From: a virus | Reading direction: 5' to 3' (one strand) | Virus record (IMG/VR): IMGVR_UViG_3300049027_000104 | Coordinates: 1-37,794 of that record | DNA length: 37,794 bases | Shown here: positions 8,102 to 15,164 of the stretch, in pieces | Numbering within the stretch: the first letter of the stretch is position 1 | Layout: every line of letters begins with the position of its first letter | The notes under the pieces: model-generated | What the model was told of the DNA's origin: nothing | What the model saw: only the letters and a program-made list of their open reading frames with translations | The model's database searches: none | Translations under genes and position numbers: made by a program

Positions 8102-8131
8102 TTAAAAAAGGAAGTGGATTAATCCACTTCC
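8102..8131 (-). terminator. Rho-independent terminator for the leftward gene 8475-8119
   Basis: A perfect 22-base palindrome (8110-8131, GGAAGTGGATT and its complement) is followed on the minus strand by six T residues (8104-8109 complement). The stop codon of the leftward gene lies in the centre of the hairpin. On the plus strand there is no good T-run, so it mainly ends leftward transcripts. Confidence 0.85.
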
Positions 8132-8475
8132 TCTCCTTCTTCTCGGGTATCTATTGGTGATCTTGCTGCTGGTGGTAGCGGCGTTCTTGGGGCTCCTTCT
8201 GGTCTCATCAATGGAGAGTATCCAGGGGAAGATAACGGAGATTGTTGGGGTGTTTTATTAACACTTTGTCCTCCCGGCGGAGTATCCATTCGTTTATGAC
8301 CGCCTTTGTTTTTAGTTTTTCTTAAATGATGGGCTAGTATTCCTACTGCAGTAATAGCGCAGCAATAACAAAGCCTTCTTTTAAGCGTACAACCAGGGTT
8401 TATGGTTATAGATTTGGTTGATTTGCCTTGCACTTGACCACCAAGCATCAAGGCAGCCAAAAGTAACTTATTCAT
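8119..8475 (-). CDS. Membrane-anchored, proline-rich protein
   Basis: It starts with a signal-like segment (MNKLLLAALMLGGQVQG), then a second hydrophobic stretch (LCYCCAITAVGILAHHL), then a basic patch and a disordered tail rich in proline and serine (PPGGQSVNKTPQQSPLSSPG). GGAGG at 8482-8486 (read leftward) is a strong ribosome-binding site. The gene stands alone on the minus strand inside the rightward block, with its own candidate promoter, a tRNA-like leader and a terminator, as in a moron cassette. The function is unknown; interference with other phages at the envelope is one option. Confidence 0.6.
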   Translation of the reverse strand: MNKLLLAALMLGGQVQGKSTKSITINPGCTLKRRLCYCCAITAVGILAHHLRKTKNKGGHKRMDTPPGGQSVNKTPQQSPLSSPGYSPLMRPEGAPRTPLPPAARSPIDTREEGEEVD

Positions 8476-8498
8476 CTCAAGCCTCCTCTAACATAGTA

Positions 8499-8584
8499 CT
8501 ATCACGGGGGACTCGAACCCCCATCCCGCGCCGCGCACGGTGTTACCCTTAGGCGATATTCATTTTCGCTTACACCAGTGATAG
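8499..8584 (-). ncRNA. tRNA-like RNA without a usable anticodon arm
   Basis: Read leftward, 8584-8578 and 8505-8499 form a perfect 7-bp acceptor stem (CTATCAC with GTGATAG). T8 and a D-stem GTGT/ACAC follow, with the canonical loop bases A14 and GGGTA. The T-arm is perfect: GGGGG, TTCGAGT, CCCCC. However, the D-loop carries about 21 extra bases that fold into their own hairpin (GCGA/TCGC). Where the anticodon arm should be there are only 16 bases, forming a short GC hairpin with no 7-base loop and no U33. CCA is not encoded. It may be a decayed tRNA or a selected elbow/acceptor mimic. It lies in the leader of the 8475-8119 gene. Confidence 0.55.
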
Positions 8585-8592
8585 CTCTAACT

Positions 8593-8622
8593 AGGTTAGC
8601 AGTCCTTGCTGGCAAACTTCAA
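8593..8622 (-). promoter_or_regulatory. Candidate leftward promoter for the tRNA-like RNA and 8475 gene
   Basis: Read leftward: TTGAAG (8622-8617), an 18-base spacer, then TAACCT (8598-8593). Initiation about seven bases on would fall almost at the 5' end of the tRNA-like RNA. The boxes are imperfect, so this is a moderate candidate. Confidence 0.35.
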
Positions 8623-8630
8623 GTGCTTCA

Positions 8631-8658
8631 TTGAGATCGTAAAAAGATTCACTATACT
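8631..8658 (+). promoter_or_regulatory. Sigma-70-type promoter upstream of the terL operon
   Basis: TTGAGA at 8631-8636, a 16-base spacer and TATACT at 8653-8658 form a strong match to the -35/-10 consensus. It would drive the 20-residue peptide, the 83-residue protein and the large terminase. Confidence 0.7.
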
Positions 8659-8687
8659 TGTCACTCTATAAAATAATAAGGATAGAG

Positions 8688-8750
8688 ATGTATTTGATAA
8701 CGATTATTTTAGTCATCGCAGCACTCTGCATTTGTGGGTTTAGGAGATGA
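8688..8750 (+). CDS. 20-residue hydrophobic peptide
   Basis: ATG 8688 to TGA 8750 encodes a short hydrophobic peptide (MYLITIILVIAALCICGFRR), a single membrane helix with a basic end. AAGGATAG lies just upstream, and the next ATG follows the stop directly. It is the first frame after a good promoter. It may be a membrane micropeptide or only a coupling leader. Confidence 0.45.
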   Translation: MYLITIILVIAALCICGFRR

Positions 8751-9002
8751 ATGCTTAACCGATACGACCAAATGACCACGATAAATTATGTTTATAATGG
8801 GGTAGCGCGCAACTATATTTATTTTAAGAATTGCGACTTTCTTCTTGATAAAGCCTCTAACAAGATGATTAGTCCCAATGATAGAGCTGATGATGTTGTT
8901 GAAAAGGTAGCCTATTTGCGCAACAGTGATGGCTCAGATTGGACGAGTGTTATTGTTAAGCACCGAGTCGATGGTGAATATGCTGGATATGAAGTTCGTT
9001 GA
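8751..9002 (+). CDS. Hypothetical protein, 83 residues
   Basis: A soluble, beta-rich protein (YVYNGVARNYIYFKNCDFLL) translated directly after the 20-residue peptide; AGGAG lies inside that upstream frame. Its TGA shares a base with the ATG of the terminase large subunit (TGATG), so it is coupled to packaging. No family is recognised. Confidence 0.65.
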   Translation: MLNRYDQMTTINYVYNGVARNYIYFKNCDFLLDKASNKMISPNDRADDVVEKVAYLRNSDGSDWTSVIVKHRVDGEYAGYEVR

Positions 9003-10369
9003 TGGAAAATAAAGTAGTCGTTCGTCTTGATAAGTTTCAGCCTCGCCCTTACCAGATTCCGATGATGGACGCCCTTCTCAACAAGGGATACAAGCGTGTG
9101 ATCGCTATTCTTCCTCGTCGTGCTGGTAAAGACGTTACTGCATTCAATATCTGCATTCGTATGCTCTTGCGTAGGGTACAAACGATCTACTATATCTTCC
9201 CTACCTATTCTCAAGGCAGAAAGGTTCTCTGGGACGCTATCACTATTGATGGTATGCGAGTCTTAGACTTCATTCCTCCTGAGCTTATAGAGTCTAAGCG
9301 AGAGCAACAGATGCAGATCAGGCTCAAGAACGGATCCGTACTTCAAGTTATTGGTTCTGATAATTACGACAACTCGCTTATTGGGACCAATCCAGGTGGT
9401 CTCGTATTCTCAGAATATGCGCTCAGCGATCCTAATGCATTTAAATATGCAATTCCTATCTTACGTGCTAACGATGGATGGGCTCTTTTTGTGTCAACGC
9501 CACGTGGCAAAAATCACATGTGGGACTTGTGGAATATAGCTAAAGATTACCCTGATACTTGGTTCGCTTATAAGTTGACGGTAGATGAAACTAAGCATGT
9601 ATCTCCAGAAGAGATTCAAGAGGATATTAAGTCTGGTCAGATGTCAGAGGATATGGCACGACAAGAATATTGGTGTTCTTTTGATATGGGAGCAGAAGGT
9701 TCTTATTACATAAAGTATTTAGATAATCTTCGTCTGCGCTCTCAGATTGGGCAAGTTCCCTGGGATCCTTCGCTCAAGGTTCATACTGCTTGGGATATTG
9801 GGGTAGATGACGATACCGCCATCATATTTTTCCAGGTTCTTGGTCAATCCATTAGGATTATAGACTGCTATAATAAGAATAAAGAGGGCCTTGAGCATTA
9901 CATTAAGGTTCTTAACGCAAAACCATACCAATATGGGCGCCATATAGCTCCTCATGACCTTAGAGTTATGGAGTGGGGTGGTGGAATCACTCGAATTGAG
10001 AAGGCTCTTCAGCTTGGGGTTAGATTCGAGGTCGCTGATGGTAAAATAGGGCTCGAAGACGGCATAGAAGCTGTTCGATCAACCCTTCCTCGCTGCTTTA
10101 TAGATGAAAAAATGTGCGCTCCCTTCATCAAATCTTTGGAAAACTATCGTCAGGAGTGGGACCCTCGTCGTGAGAAGTATAAGTCACAACCTCTGCACGA
10201 CAAAAACTCTCACTATGCAGATGCTATGAGATATTTGTGTATATCTCTTCCTAAGACTCAGGACAGTATTTCCGCTAAAGATCTTGATAATCGTTACTTA
10301 GAGGCTATGTATGGCGGTCAATCGACACTGCCATTGCCATTTAGGGACAATAACAATCGCTGGCGGTAG
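9002..10369 (+). CDS. terL: Terminase large subunit (ATPase and nuclease)
   Basis: TerL drives DNA into the prohead and cuts the concatemer. The ATPase half has a Walker-A-like PRRAGKD (38-44, an arginine-rich variant), Walker B GLVFSEY (133-139, with E138 as the expected catalytic glutamate) and the coupling motif STPRG (165-169). The RNase-H-like nuclease half begins AWDIGVDDDTAI (D265) and ends with HYADAMRY, which provides the last metal-binding aspartate. At 455 residues it is a normal size. ATG 9002 overlaps the preceding stop; the TTG three bases earlier is not needed. Confidence 0.95.
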   Translation: MENKVVVRLDKFQPRPYQIPMMDALLNKGYKRVIAILPRRAGKDVTAFNICIRMLLRRVQTIYYIFPTYSQGRKVLWDAITIDGMRVLDFIPPELIESKREQQMQIRLKNGSVLQVIGSDNYDNSLIGTNPGGLVFSEYALSDPNAFKYAIPILRANDGWALFVSTPRGKNHMWDLWNIAKDYPDTWFAYKLTVDETKHVSPEEIQEDIKSGQMSEDMARQEYWCSFDMGAEGSYYIKYLDNLRLRSQIGQVPWDPSLKVHTAWDIGVDDDTAIIFFQVLGQSIRIIDCYNKNKEGLEHYIKVLNAKPYQYGRHIAPHDLRVMEWGGGITRIEKALQLGVRFEVADGKIGLEDGIEAVRSTLPRCFIDEKMCAPFIKSLENYRQEWDPRREKYKSQPLHDKNSHYADAMRYLCISLPKTQDSISAKDLDNRYLEAMYGGQSTLPLPFRDNNNRWR

Positions 10370-10374
10370 TTGAG

Positions 10375-10644
10375 TTAGCTTAATATTCTTCCAGGTTCAG
10401 CATCTGCAAGAAATATTGCAGATTTTGTTGATGATTCTAGCTCTCTGCGAACTACTGATCGTATTTGGTGATAAAGAATTATCTTCTTAATTTCACTACT
10501 TGCCTGCACGAAAGCTATTACTGGGGTCATTATCATAATAGTTATGCAGCCAGCATAGAGTCTTCCAATATTTGTCTGAGTAGATAAAAAAGTAACAAGA
10601 GATGCCGCTCCTGCGCCTAGAGATACAATCGAGATTAGATCCAT
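10375..10644 (-). CDS. Leftward small membrane protein (holin-like topology)
   Basis: Two hydrophobic helices (ISIVSLGAGAASLVTFLS and LYAGCITIMIMTPVIAFVQA) are followed by a charged tail. I prefer the second ATG (10644), since GGAG would lie too close to the ATG at 10650. The gene has its own strong leftward promoter and faces the terminase end. Two helices and a charged C-terminus fit a holin or antiholin, but moron-type membrane proteins look alike. No endolysin is next to it. Confidence 0.6.
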   Translation of the reverse strand: MDLISIVSLGAGAASLVTFLSTQTNIGRLYAGCITIMIMTPVIAFVQASSEIKKIILYHQIRSVVRRELESSTKSAIFLADAEPGRILS

Positions 10645-10666
10645 ATACATTACTCCTATTTTCTGT

Positions 10667-10695
10667 AGTATAAATTATTGATATCAAGATATCAA
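10667..10695 (-). promoter_or_regulatory. Strong leftward promoter for the 10644 gene
   Basis: Read leftward: TTGATA (10695-10690), a 17-base spacer and TATACT (10672-10667), close to the ideal sigma-70 pattern. The inverted repeat 10678-10695 covers the -35 box. Confidence 0.8.
10678..10695. promoter_or_regulatory. Inverted-repeat operator candidate
   Basis: TTGATATC, two bases, then GATATCAA: two perfect 8-base half sites covering the -35 box and spacer of the leftward promoter. The neighbouring rightward gene (10710) encodes a ribbon-helix-helix-like protein that could bind here, so repression of the membrane protein by its neighbour is plausible. Confidence 0.5.
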
Positions 10696-10709
10696 AGTTG
10701 GGGAGAATG

Positions 10710-10979
10710 ATGGGGAAGAGTATTAAGAAGCATAACTTCTTTGTGAGGGTAAGCGAGCGATGCTTAGAGCAGCTCAATGAGATGTATGCCAAGAGAATAA
10801 GTTATAAGCATCCTCGTCCTCATAAGGGAGATATTGTAATAGAAGCCATAGAAGATCTTTATAACAAAGACCTTGGGCAGATATGTAAGAGATGTGGTGA
10901 GTTCTTGGTGCCAAGCAAGGCATTTTATGGTGGGTTTGTGTGTAAAAATAGGTGCGATAAGAGAAAGGGCGCGATATGA
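10710..10979 (+). CDS. Ribbon-helix-helix-like protein with a Cys4 knuckle
   Basis: The N-terminal half (KKHNFFVRVSERCLEQLNEM, then GDIVIEAIEDLY) has the strand-helix-helix pattern of Arc/MetJ-type DNA-binding proteins. The C-terminal half holds CKRC and CKNRC about 20 residues apart, a likely zinc ribbon. ATG 10710 is preferred because GGGGAG at 10700-10705 is well spaced for it. It may regulate the divergent promoter at 10667-10695. It overlaps the next gene by four bases. Confidence 0.6.
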   Translation: MGKSIKKHNFFVRVSERCLEQLNEMYAKRISYKHPRPHKGDIVIEAIEDLYNKDLGQICKRCGEFLVPSKAFYGGFVCKNRCDKRKGAI

Positions 10980-11224
10980 AATGGAAAAAAATTAAAGAAA
11001 CCCCCATCCCTTACATGGGAGAATTTATATTTGTGTGTGACTCAAAAACAAATACTATATATTCTGCAAAATGTAGCGGCGGTCTTAGAGTTTTTTCTCC
11101 GATAGATACGATAATTCCTTATTTTAAATATTACAATCTTCAGGGAGAGATGGTAGATGGTATTCCTGATTATGACCATTGGATTTTTGCTGAAGAAATA
11201 GCTCATCTTATTTCAAAAGATTAA
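10976..11224 (+). CDS. DUF551-like small protein
   Basis: The start MKWKKIKETPIPYMGEFIFV and the tryptophan near residue 70 (DHWIFAEE) match the DUF551 plan (W-x-x-x-x-x-x-P-x-x-G ... HW). It overlaps the zinc-ribbon gene by four bases (ATGA). The function of the family is unknown. Confidence 0.6.
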   Translation: MKWKKIKETPIPYMGEFIFVCDSKTNTIYSAKCSGGLRVFSPIDTIIPYFKYYNLQGEMVDGIPDYDHWIFAEEIAHLISKD

Positions 11225-11241
11225 ACGTATGGGAGTTAGAT

Positions 11242-11484
11242 ATGAAATGGATTAACGTTGATGTGGGGGTTCCTAATGATGGTCAGTTAATCCTGGTTAC
11301 TGATGGTAGGTTGGTGGTCTTGGGAGTTTATAAAGATGACAGCTCTAGTCCAATTCGATGTGAAAACAGTGAGCTTTCGAGTGGCTTTGTAGATATTCGA
11401 TGTTATGAATGTGATGATGATTTAGGACCTATTATCTTTTGGATGCCCCTAATTCTTCCTAAGGATAAGGATGTGGTATTATGA
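11242..11484 (+). CDS. DUF551-like small protein, second copy
   Basis: MKWINVDVGVPNDGQLILVT at the start and FWMPLILP near the end match the DUF551 pattern better than its neighbour does. GGGAG precedes the ATG. Together with the 10976 and 4389 proteins, this gives three DUF551-like genes on the two sides of terL. Confidence 0.65.
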   Translation: MKWINVDVGVPNDGQLILVTDGRLVVLGVYKDDSSSPIRCENSELSSGFVDIRCYECDDDLGPIIFWMPLILPKDKDVVL

Positions 11485-12128
11485 AAAGTTTTAGAGAATT
11501 TGCAAAACAAAGGCTTATGAAGGTTGTTGATAGCTCTATTATTGATCTAGATGATCTAAGCAAGAGTTTCTTCGCGCTCCTATTTAGTTATGGAGGCGCA
11601 ATATTAAGCATTTACATCGATCAAGATGCTCAACATGTTTTAATAATTCAGAGAAGCAGAGCAGACAATTTTTATATTCTTTTTAAAGCCACTCAAGAAT
11701 GTTGTAGTCATTCATTTATAACTCAAATTACCAATATGCCAGATTCTTCTGAATGGGAAGGGTATAAAATTCCCTATATTAAAGACATTAGCCTAGTTCG
11801 ATGCCTAAATAATTTTTATGGTAAGGATAATGAAGGTGATGAATTTGATTCGGATGAGTTTAGGTTTAAGGATTATCAAGTAGATCTATCGTTAAGTTGT
11901 GGAAAGATGAGTATTGAGATGAGAAACGAGAGCAATGGATATTACGGTGGCGATTTAATAATAGTAGACGATCCTTCTCAAGAAGATGATTATGGAAGTA
12001 TCCGAAATCCTTTATTTTGTGAAATAACAGGAGATTCTCATTTTCCGGTAATCGATAAGGATTATGTTTATACCAAAACATTTAAAGAGATTATTGAGTC
12101 GCCGAGGTATAAGCGTGATGCGATTTGA
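11481..12128 (+). CDS. Hypothetical protein, 215 residues
   Basis: It overlaps the DUF551-like gene by four bases. An acidic, soluble protein with alternating strands and a polar acidic middle (GKDNEGDEFDSDEFRFKDYQ). No motif is recognised. Its end overlaps the start of a 30-residue membrane peptide by 11 bases. Confidence 0.65.
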   Translation: MKSFREFAKQRLMKVVDSSIIDLDDLSKSFFALLFSYGGAILSIYIDQDAQHVLIIQRSRADNFYILFKATQECCSHSFITQITNMPDSSEWEGYKIPYIKDISLVRCLNNFYGKDNEGDEFDSDEFRFKDYQVDLSLSCGKMSIEMRNESNGYYGGDLIIVDDPSQEDDYGSIRNPLFCEITGDSHFPVIDKDYVYTKTFKEIIESPRYKRDAI

Positions 12129-12210
12129 ATTTGGATTAATTGCTTATGCGGCGGTTATTTTTTTAGTTATTGTTTTTTCTCTGTGCTTGCTTGAGCATTT
12201 TATTAAATAA
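12118..12210 (+). CDS. 30-residue single-helix membrane peptide
   Basis: ATG 12118 to TAA 12210 encodes one strong membrane helix (LIAYAAVIFLVIVFSLCLLE) with short charged ends. It overlaps the preceding gene, as is usual for this genome. Similar micropeptides occur at 8688 and 22281. Confidence 0.5.
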   Translation: MRFEFGLIAYAAVIFLVIVFSLCLLEHFIK

Positions 12211-12232
12211 ATTTTGCATCTCAACACTTTTC

Positions 12233-12283
12233 CAGGTAGGATCCTTGCGCAGCTAATTTTCTGTGCTCATAAGGACCTACCTG
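12233..12283 (+). promoter_or_regulatory. Hairpin covering the portal ribosome-binding site
   Basis: CAGGTAGG (12233-12240) pairs with CCTACCTG (12276-12283), TCCTT (12242-12246) with AAGGA (12271-12275), and GCGCAG (12247-12252) with CTGTGC (12261-12266, one G-U). The AAGGA in the stem is the Shine-Dalgarno site of the portal gene, and the stem ends directly before its ATG. The fold would block translation initiation unless opened. Confidence 0.7.
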
Positions 12284-14293
12284 ATGGCCATTCCAGATCT
12301 TGGACAAAAATCTTACAATGAAAACAACAGGGATATAAAGTCCCAAGTTGAATCTTCTTACACCCAAGCAATTACGATCAATATGTCGTATTGGGGTGAA
12401 GCAGACACGGACGCCCGATTTGAGGCTGGTGATCAGGATGTAGTTAATAACTACTATGGCAACGTTCCAGCAACTCTACGAAGGTCATTAAGATTTAATC
12501 TTATTCGTCCTATTGTTAACGTTATCGACGGTTACCAGATAAGGAATAGGAAATCCATTGTAGCCATTCCAGTTGAGAATGGTGATGAGCATACCTCTGA
12601 TCAACTCACTAAGATTCTGATGGATATTAGTAGGAGAGAGGGAATTCTCGAGACGATCTCGGATGCTTTCCGTGGAGCTCTTATTACTGGAATGAACTTC
12701 CTACACATCTGGGTCGATTACAGAAACGATCCTATTTCTGGGGATATAAGGGTCGACAACTGTCCGTATAATACCTTTGTCATGGATCCGTACTTTAGGA
12801 AACCAGACCTCTCTGATTGCAACTTTATGTGGCGTCGGTCGTATATGACCAAGAAATCTATTATTTCTCTGTTACCAGACAAAGAAGAAGAGATACTTTC
12901 CTTGCAGAGCAACGGAGACTCTTCGGGTCGTGACGGTAAATTCCAGTTTATGCCAGAAACCTATAATACTGGGATGAAGAATCTGTTGAGCTACGATGAA
13001 TACTATTATCGAGAATATCGAACACAAATTATGCTCGTTGATACCCAGACTGGAGAATCTACTGAGTGGATGGGTCGAGATAAAGAACAACTTGAAGAAT
13101 ATCTAGCACAGTATCCAACAGTAAAATCAGTTGAGCAGGAGATACCGACTGTACGTCTTGCGATATTGGTTGAAGGTAGAGTTATGTATGACGGTCCTCA
13201 ACCTAGTGGACTTGATGTCTATCCCTTTGTTCCTGTGTTCGCCTATTATAATCCACAACTTCCTTATTTTGACTCTAGGATTCAAGGCGTCGTCCGTGGT
13301 CTGCGGGATGCCCAATTCTTGTATAACCGCCGCAAGATCATCGAACTTGATATTCTAGAGTCTCAGATGAACTCGGGTTGGATCTACAAAGAAAATGCTC
13401 TTGTTAATCCAGCAGATGTCTTTTTGAGCGGTCAGGGAAAAGGTCTCGCGCTCAAGCAAGAAGCAAGTATGGCAGACGTTCAGCAGATTGTTGCTCCACA
13501 GATACCACCTTCTATGTTCCAGCTTTCTGAGATCCTTGATGGACTTATTCAGAAGATCTCAGGAGTCAATGAAGAGCTACTTGGATCTGCTGTTGATGAT
13601 AAGGCAGGAATTCTCTCTATGCTTCGCCAGGGTGCTGGCCTCACATCACTCCAGCGACTCTTTGATAATCTTGATCATGCTCAAAAATTACTTGGGACCA
13701 TTATGATCAGCCTTATCCAGAAGAACTATACTCCTGGTAAAGTACAAAAGATTCTTAACGGCGATAAGCCTGCTCCTCTCTTCTATAACAAGGCATGGGG
13801 CAAATATGGAGTCGCTGTAGAAGAAGGACTCAATACGACCACTCAGCGTCAGATGCAGTTCGCCCAGATGCTTGAGCTTCGCGCTGCAGGAGTTCCTATT
13901 ACTGATCAAGACTTACTTGAGGCTTCTACGCTCCAGAATAAAAATAAAATCATTGAAAATGCAATGCGTTCACAACAGCAAGCACAGCAGGTTCAACAGG
14001 CGCAAATGCAAAGTGAGCTGCAAGAACAAGCTGCTCGAATTAATCTGGCGAATGCTCGTGCTGCGGCGGATCAGGGGCTCGGTATTGAAAGACTTAGTCG
14101 CGTCGATGAAAATGAGGCTCTGGCCACTGAGCGCAGATCTCAAAGTGTTCTTGATATGGCTAAGGCGCTTAATGAGCTTGAAGGTATTAATGTAGATCAG
14201 ATTCAGAAATTAGTGAGCATTATTCAGACACTAAAACAATCTGAGCAGAATGCTGAACAAAGAATCCCTCGGCAGAATGAAATGCAGGGGTAG
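12284..14293 (+). CDS. Portal protein, P22-like
   Basis: The portal is the 12-subunit ring through which DNA enters and leaves the head. The protein shows typical features: MSYWGEADTDARFEAGDQ and PIVNVIDGYQIRNRKSI near the start, a central region with LSGQGKGLALKQ and VNEELLGSAVDDKAG, and a long Gln/Ala-rich helical C-terminus (about 560-669) like the barrel of P22-type portals. At 669 residues it is within the podovirus range. The ATG at 12284 abuts the regulatory hairpin. The frame opens 21 bases upstream, but that start lies inside the hairpin. Confidence 0.88.
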   Translation: MAIPDLGQKSYNENNRDIKSQVESSYTQAITINMSYWGEADTDARFEAGDQDVVNNYYGNVPATLRRSLRFNLIRPIVNVIDGYQIRNRKSIVAIPVENGDEHTSDQLTKILMDISRREGILETISDAFRGALITGMNFLHIWVDYRNDPISGDIRVDNCPYNTFVMDPYFRKPDLSDCNFMWRRSYMTKKSIISLLPDKEEEILSLQSNGDSSGRDGKFQFMPETYNTGMKNLLSYDEYYYREYRTQIMLVDTQTGESTEWMGRDKEQLEEYLAQYPTVKSVEQEIPTVRLAILVEGRVMYDGPQPSGLDVYPFVPVFAYYNPQLPYFDSRIQGVVRGLRDAQFLYNRRKIIELDILESQMNSGWIYKENALVNPADVFLSGQGKGLALKQEASMADVQQIVAPQIPPSMFQLSEILDGLIQKISGVNEELLGSAVDDKAGILSMLRQGAGLTSLQRLFDNLDHAQKLLGTIMISLIQKNYTPGKVQKILNGDKPAPLFYNKAWGKYGVAVEEGLNTTTQRQMQFAQMLELRAAGVPITDQDLLEASTLQNKNKIIENAMRSQQQAQQVQQAQMQSELQEQAARINLANARAAADQGLGIERLSRVDENEALATERRSQSVLDMAKALNELEGINVDQIQKLVSIIQTLKQSEQNAEQRIPRQNEMQG

Positions 14294-14354
14294 TTAGACG
14301 TAAAACGTTGCGGGAAGCATAGCGCTTCGTCTGCAGTAACTAAAAGGAGCCATC

Positions 14355-14612
14355 ATGGCTGCAAAAAGACATTACGGATCAGAATTTTATACAAGCGTAG
14401 ACTCTAAGCGACGGCTTGAGGCTATGGACGCTGGAATGATCCACGAAGATCCAAATGCTATCGCTAACCTTCCTCAAAATTGGATGGTGAAGCCTTACCC
14501 TAAAACTCAAAGCTTGAGCGCTCCACTTGATGATACTATTCGTGGTATCGATCGACAAATGGGCATCGATGTAAGTAAAGCTCGCAAGCAACTTCGTCCT
14601 CAAAAGTCGTAA
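14355..14612 (+). CDS. Small conserved-looking phage protein, 85 residues
   Basis: AAGGAG precedes the ATG. The protein is basic, without membrane segments, and has a modular look: KRHYGSEFYTSVDSKRRLEA, GMIHEDPNAIANLPQNWMVK, and DDTIRGIDRQMG. From memory, similar short proteins accompany portal genes in environmental phages; their function is not known to me. It may be a minor head protein. Confidence 0.65.
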   Translation: MAAKRHYGSEFYTSVDSKRRLEAMDAGMIHEDPNAIANLPQNWMVKPYPKTQSLSAPLDDTIRGIDRQMGIDVSKARKQLRPQKS

Positions 14613-14613
14613 T

Positions 14614-14763
14614 ATGCCAGCGGCACCACGACCTAAAGGCAAGGCAACTAAGATCTTCTATAAATTGATGGGTAAGCCACAAAATATGGTCGATGTTACG
14701 AGCCCTAAGAAGAAAGATGCGAGAAGAAGGCTTATTAAGTATGACACTCGCTTTAGGCCATAA
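14614..14763 (+). CDS. Small basic protein, 49 residues
   Basis: ATG 14614 follows the preceding stop by one base. The peptide is very basic (APRPKGKATKIFYKLMGK, then SPKKKDARRRLIKY) and may bind nucleic acid or be packaged in the head. It lies between portal and DUF6496 genes. Confidence 0.55.
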   Translation: MPAAPRPKGKATKIFYKLMGKPQNMVDVTSPKKKDARRRLIKYDTRFRP

Positions 14764-14772
14764 GGAAATCTT

Positions 14773-14949
14773 ATGAAAAGTAGCAAATGCTCTAAGTGCT
14801 CTAAGAAGAAAAAGAAGATAGTTAAGGTTATGGATGAGTACAAAGAAGGAAAACTCCATAGCGGATCTAAAAAGGGTCCTATCGTGAAGAAACGAGACCA
14901 AGCTATCGCTATTGCTTTGACGGAAGCTCGTAAAAAAAAGAAGAAGTAA
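14773..14949 (+). CDS. DUF6496-like small basic protein
   Basis: The core VMDEYKEGKLHSGSKKGPIV followed by KKRDQAIAIALTEARKKKKK is the DUF6496 signature (…GKLHSGS-KGP-V-RQAIAIAL-EA…) as I recall it. A Cys pair sits near the start (SKCSKCSKKKKK). It has 58 residues. Its function is unknown; it is found near phage packaging and head genes. It is the last gene before the terminator at 14994. Confidence 0.75.
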   Translation: MKSSKCSKCSKKKKKIVKVMDEYKEGKLHSGSKKGPIVKKRDQAIAIALTEARKKKKK

Positions 14950-14993
14950 CACAACAGTGTTTCATGTACGTCTCACCCTACGTACGTCCTTCC

Positions 14994-15029
14994 CCATCCC
15001 CACTGCCCACACTCGGTGGGGATGGTTTT
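14994..15029 (+). terminator. Rho-independent terminator after the portal cluster
   Basis: CCATCCCCAC (14994-15003) pairs with GTGGGGATGG (15016-15025), with a 12-base loop and TTTT after it. It separates the portal cluster from the tRNA-Pro and scaffold transcripts. Confidence 0.85.
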
Positions 15030-15077
15030 CCCTAGAATATGAGCGTTTTTTTTGATACTCTATGCGCACGATAAAGT

Positions 15078-15153
15078 CAGAGTGTGGCGCAGCTGGTAGC
15101 GCGCTTGCTTTGGGCGCAAGAGGTCGTACGTTCAAATCGTACCACTCTGACCA
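15078..15153 (+). tRNA. tRNA-Pro (anticodon TGG)
   Basis: A full cloverleaf: acceptor CAGAGTG/CACTCTG, D-arm GCGC with loop AGCTGGTA, anticodon stem CTTGC/GCAAG with loop TTTGGGC (anticodon TGG), a 5-base variable loop, T-arm GTACG/CGTAC with loop TTCAAAT, and an encoded ACCA end. All stems are paired. It reads CCA and probably all proline codons. It lies 12 bases before the next gene, so its 3' end must be processed from a longer transcript. Confidence 0.97.
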
Positions 15154-15164
15154 TGTGAGGTTTG

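Noticed and set aside
8499-8584. Normal tRNA-Ser or tRNA-Arg call for the tRNA-like element
   Set aside because: No placement gives a seven-base anticodon loop with U33 and a five-base-pair stem while keeping the D-arm; the best alternatives lose the D-arm or the stem.
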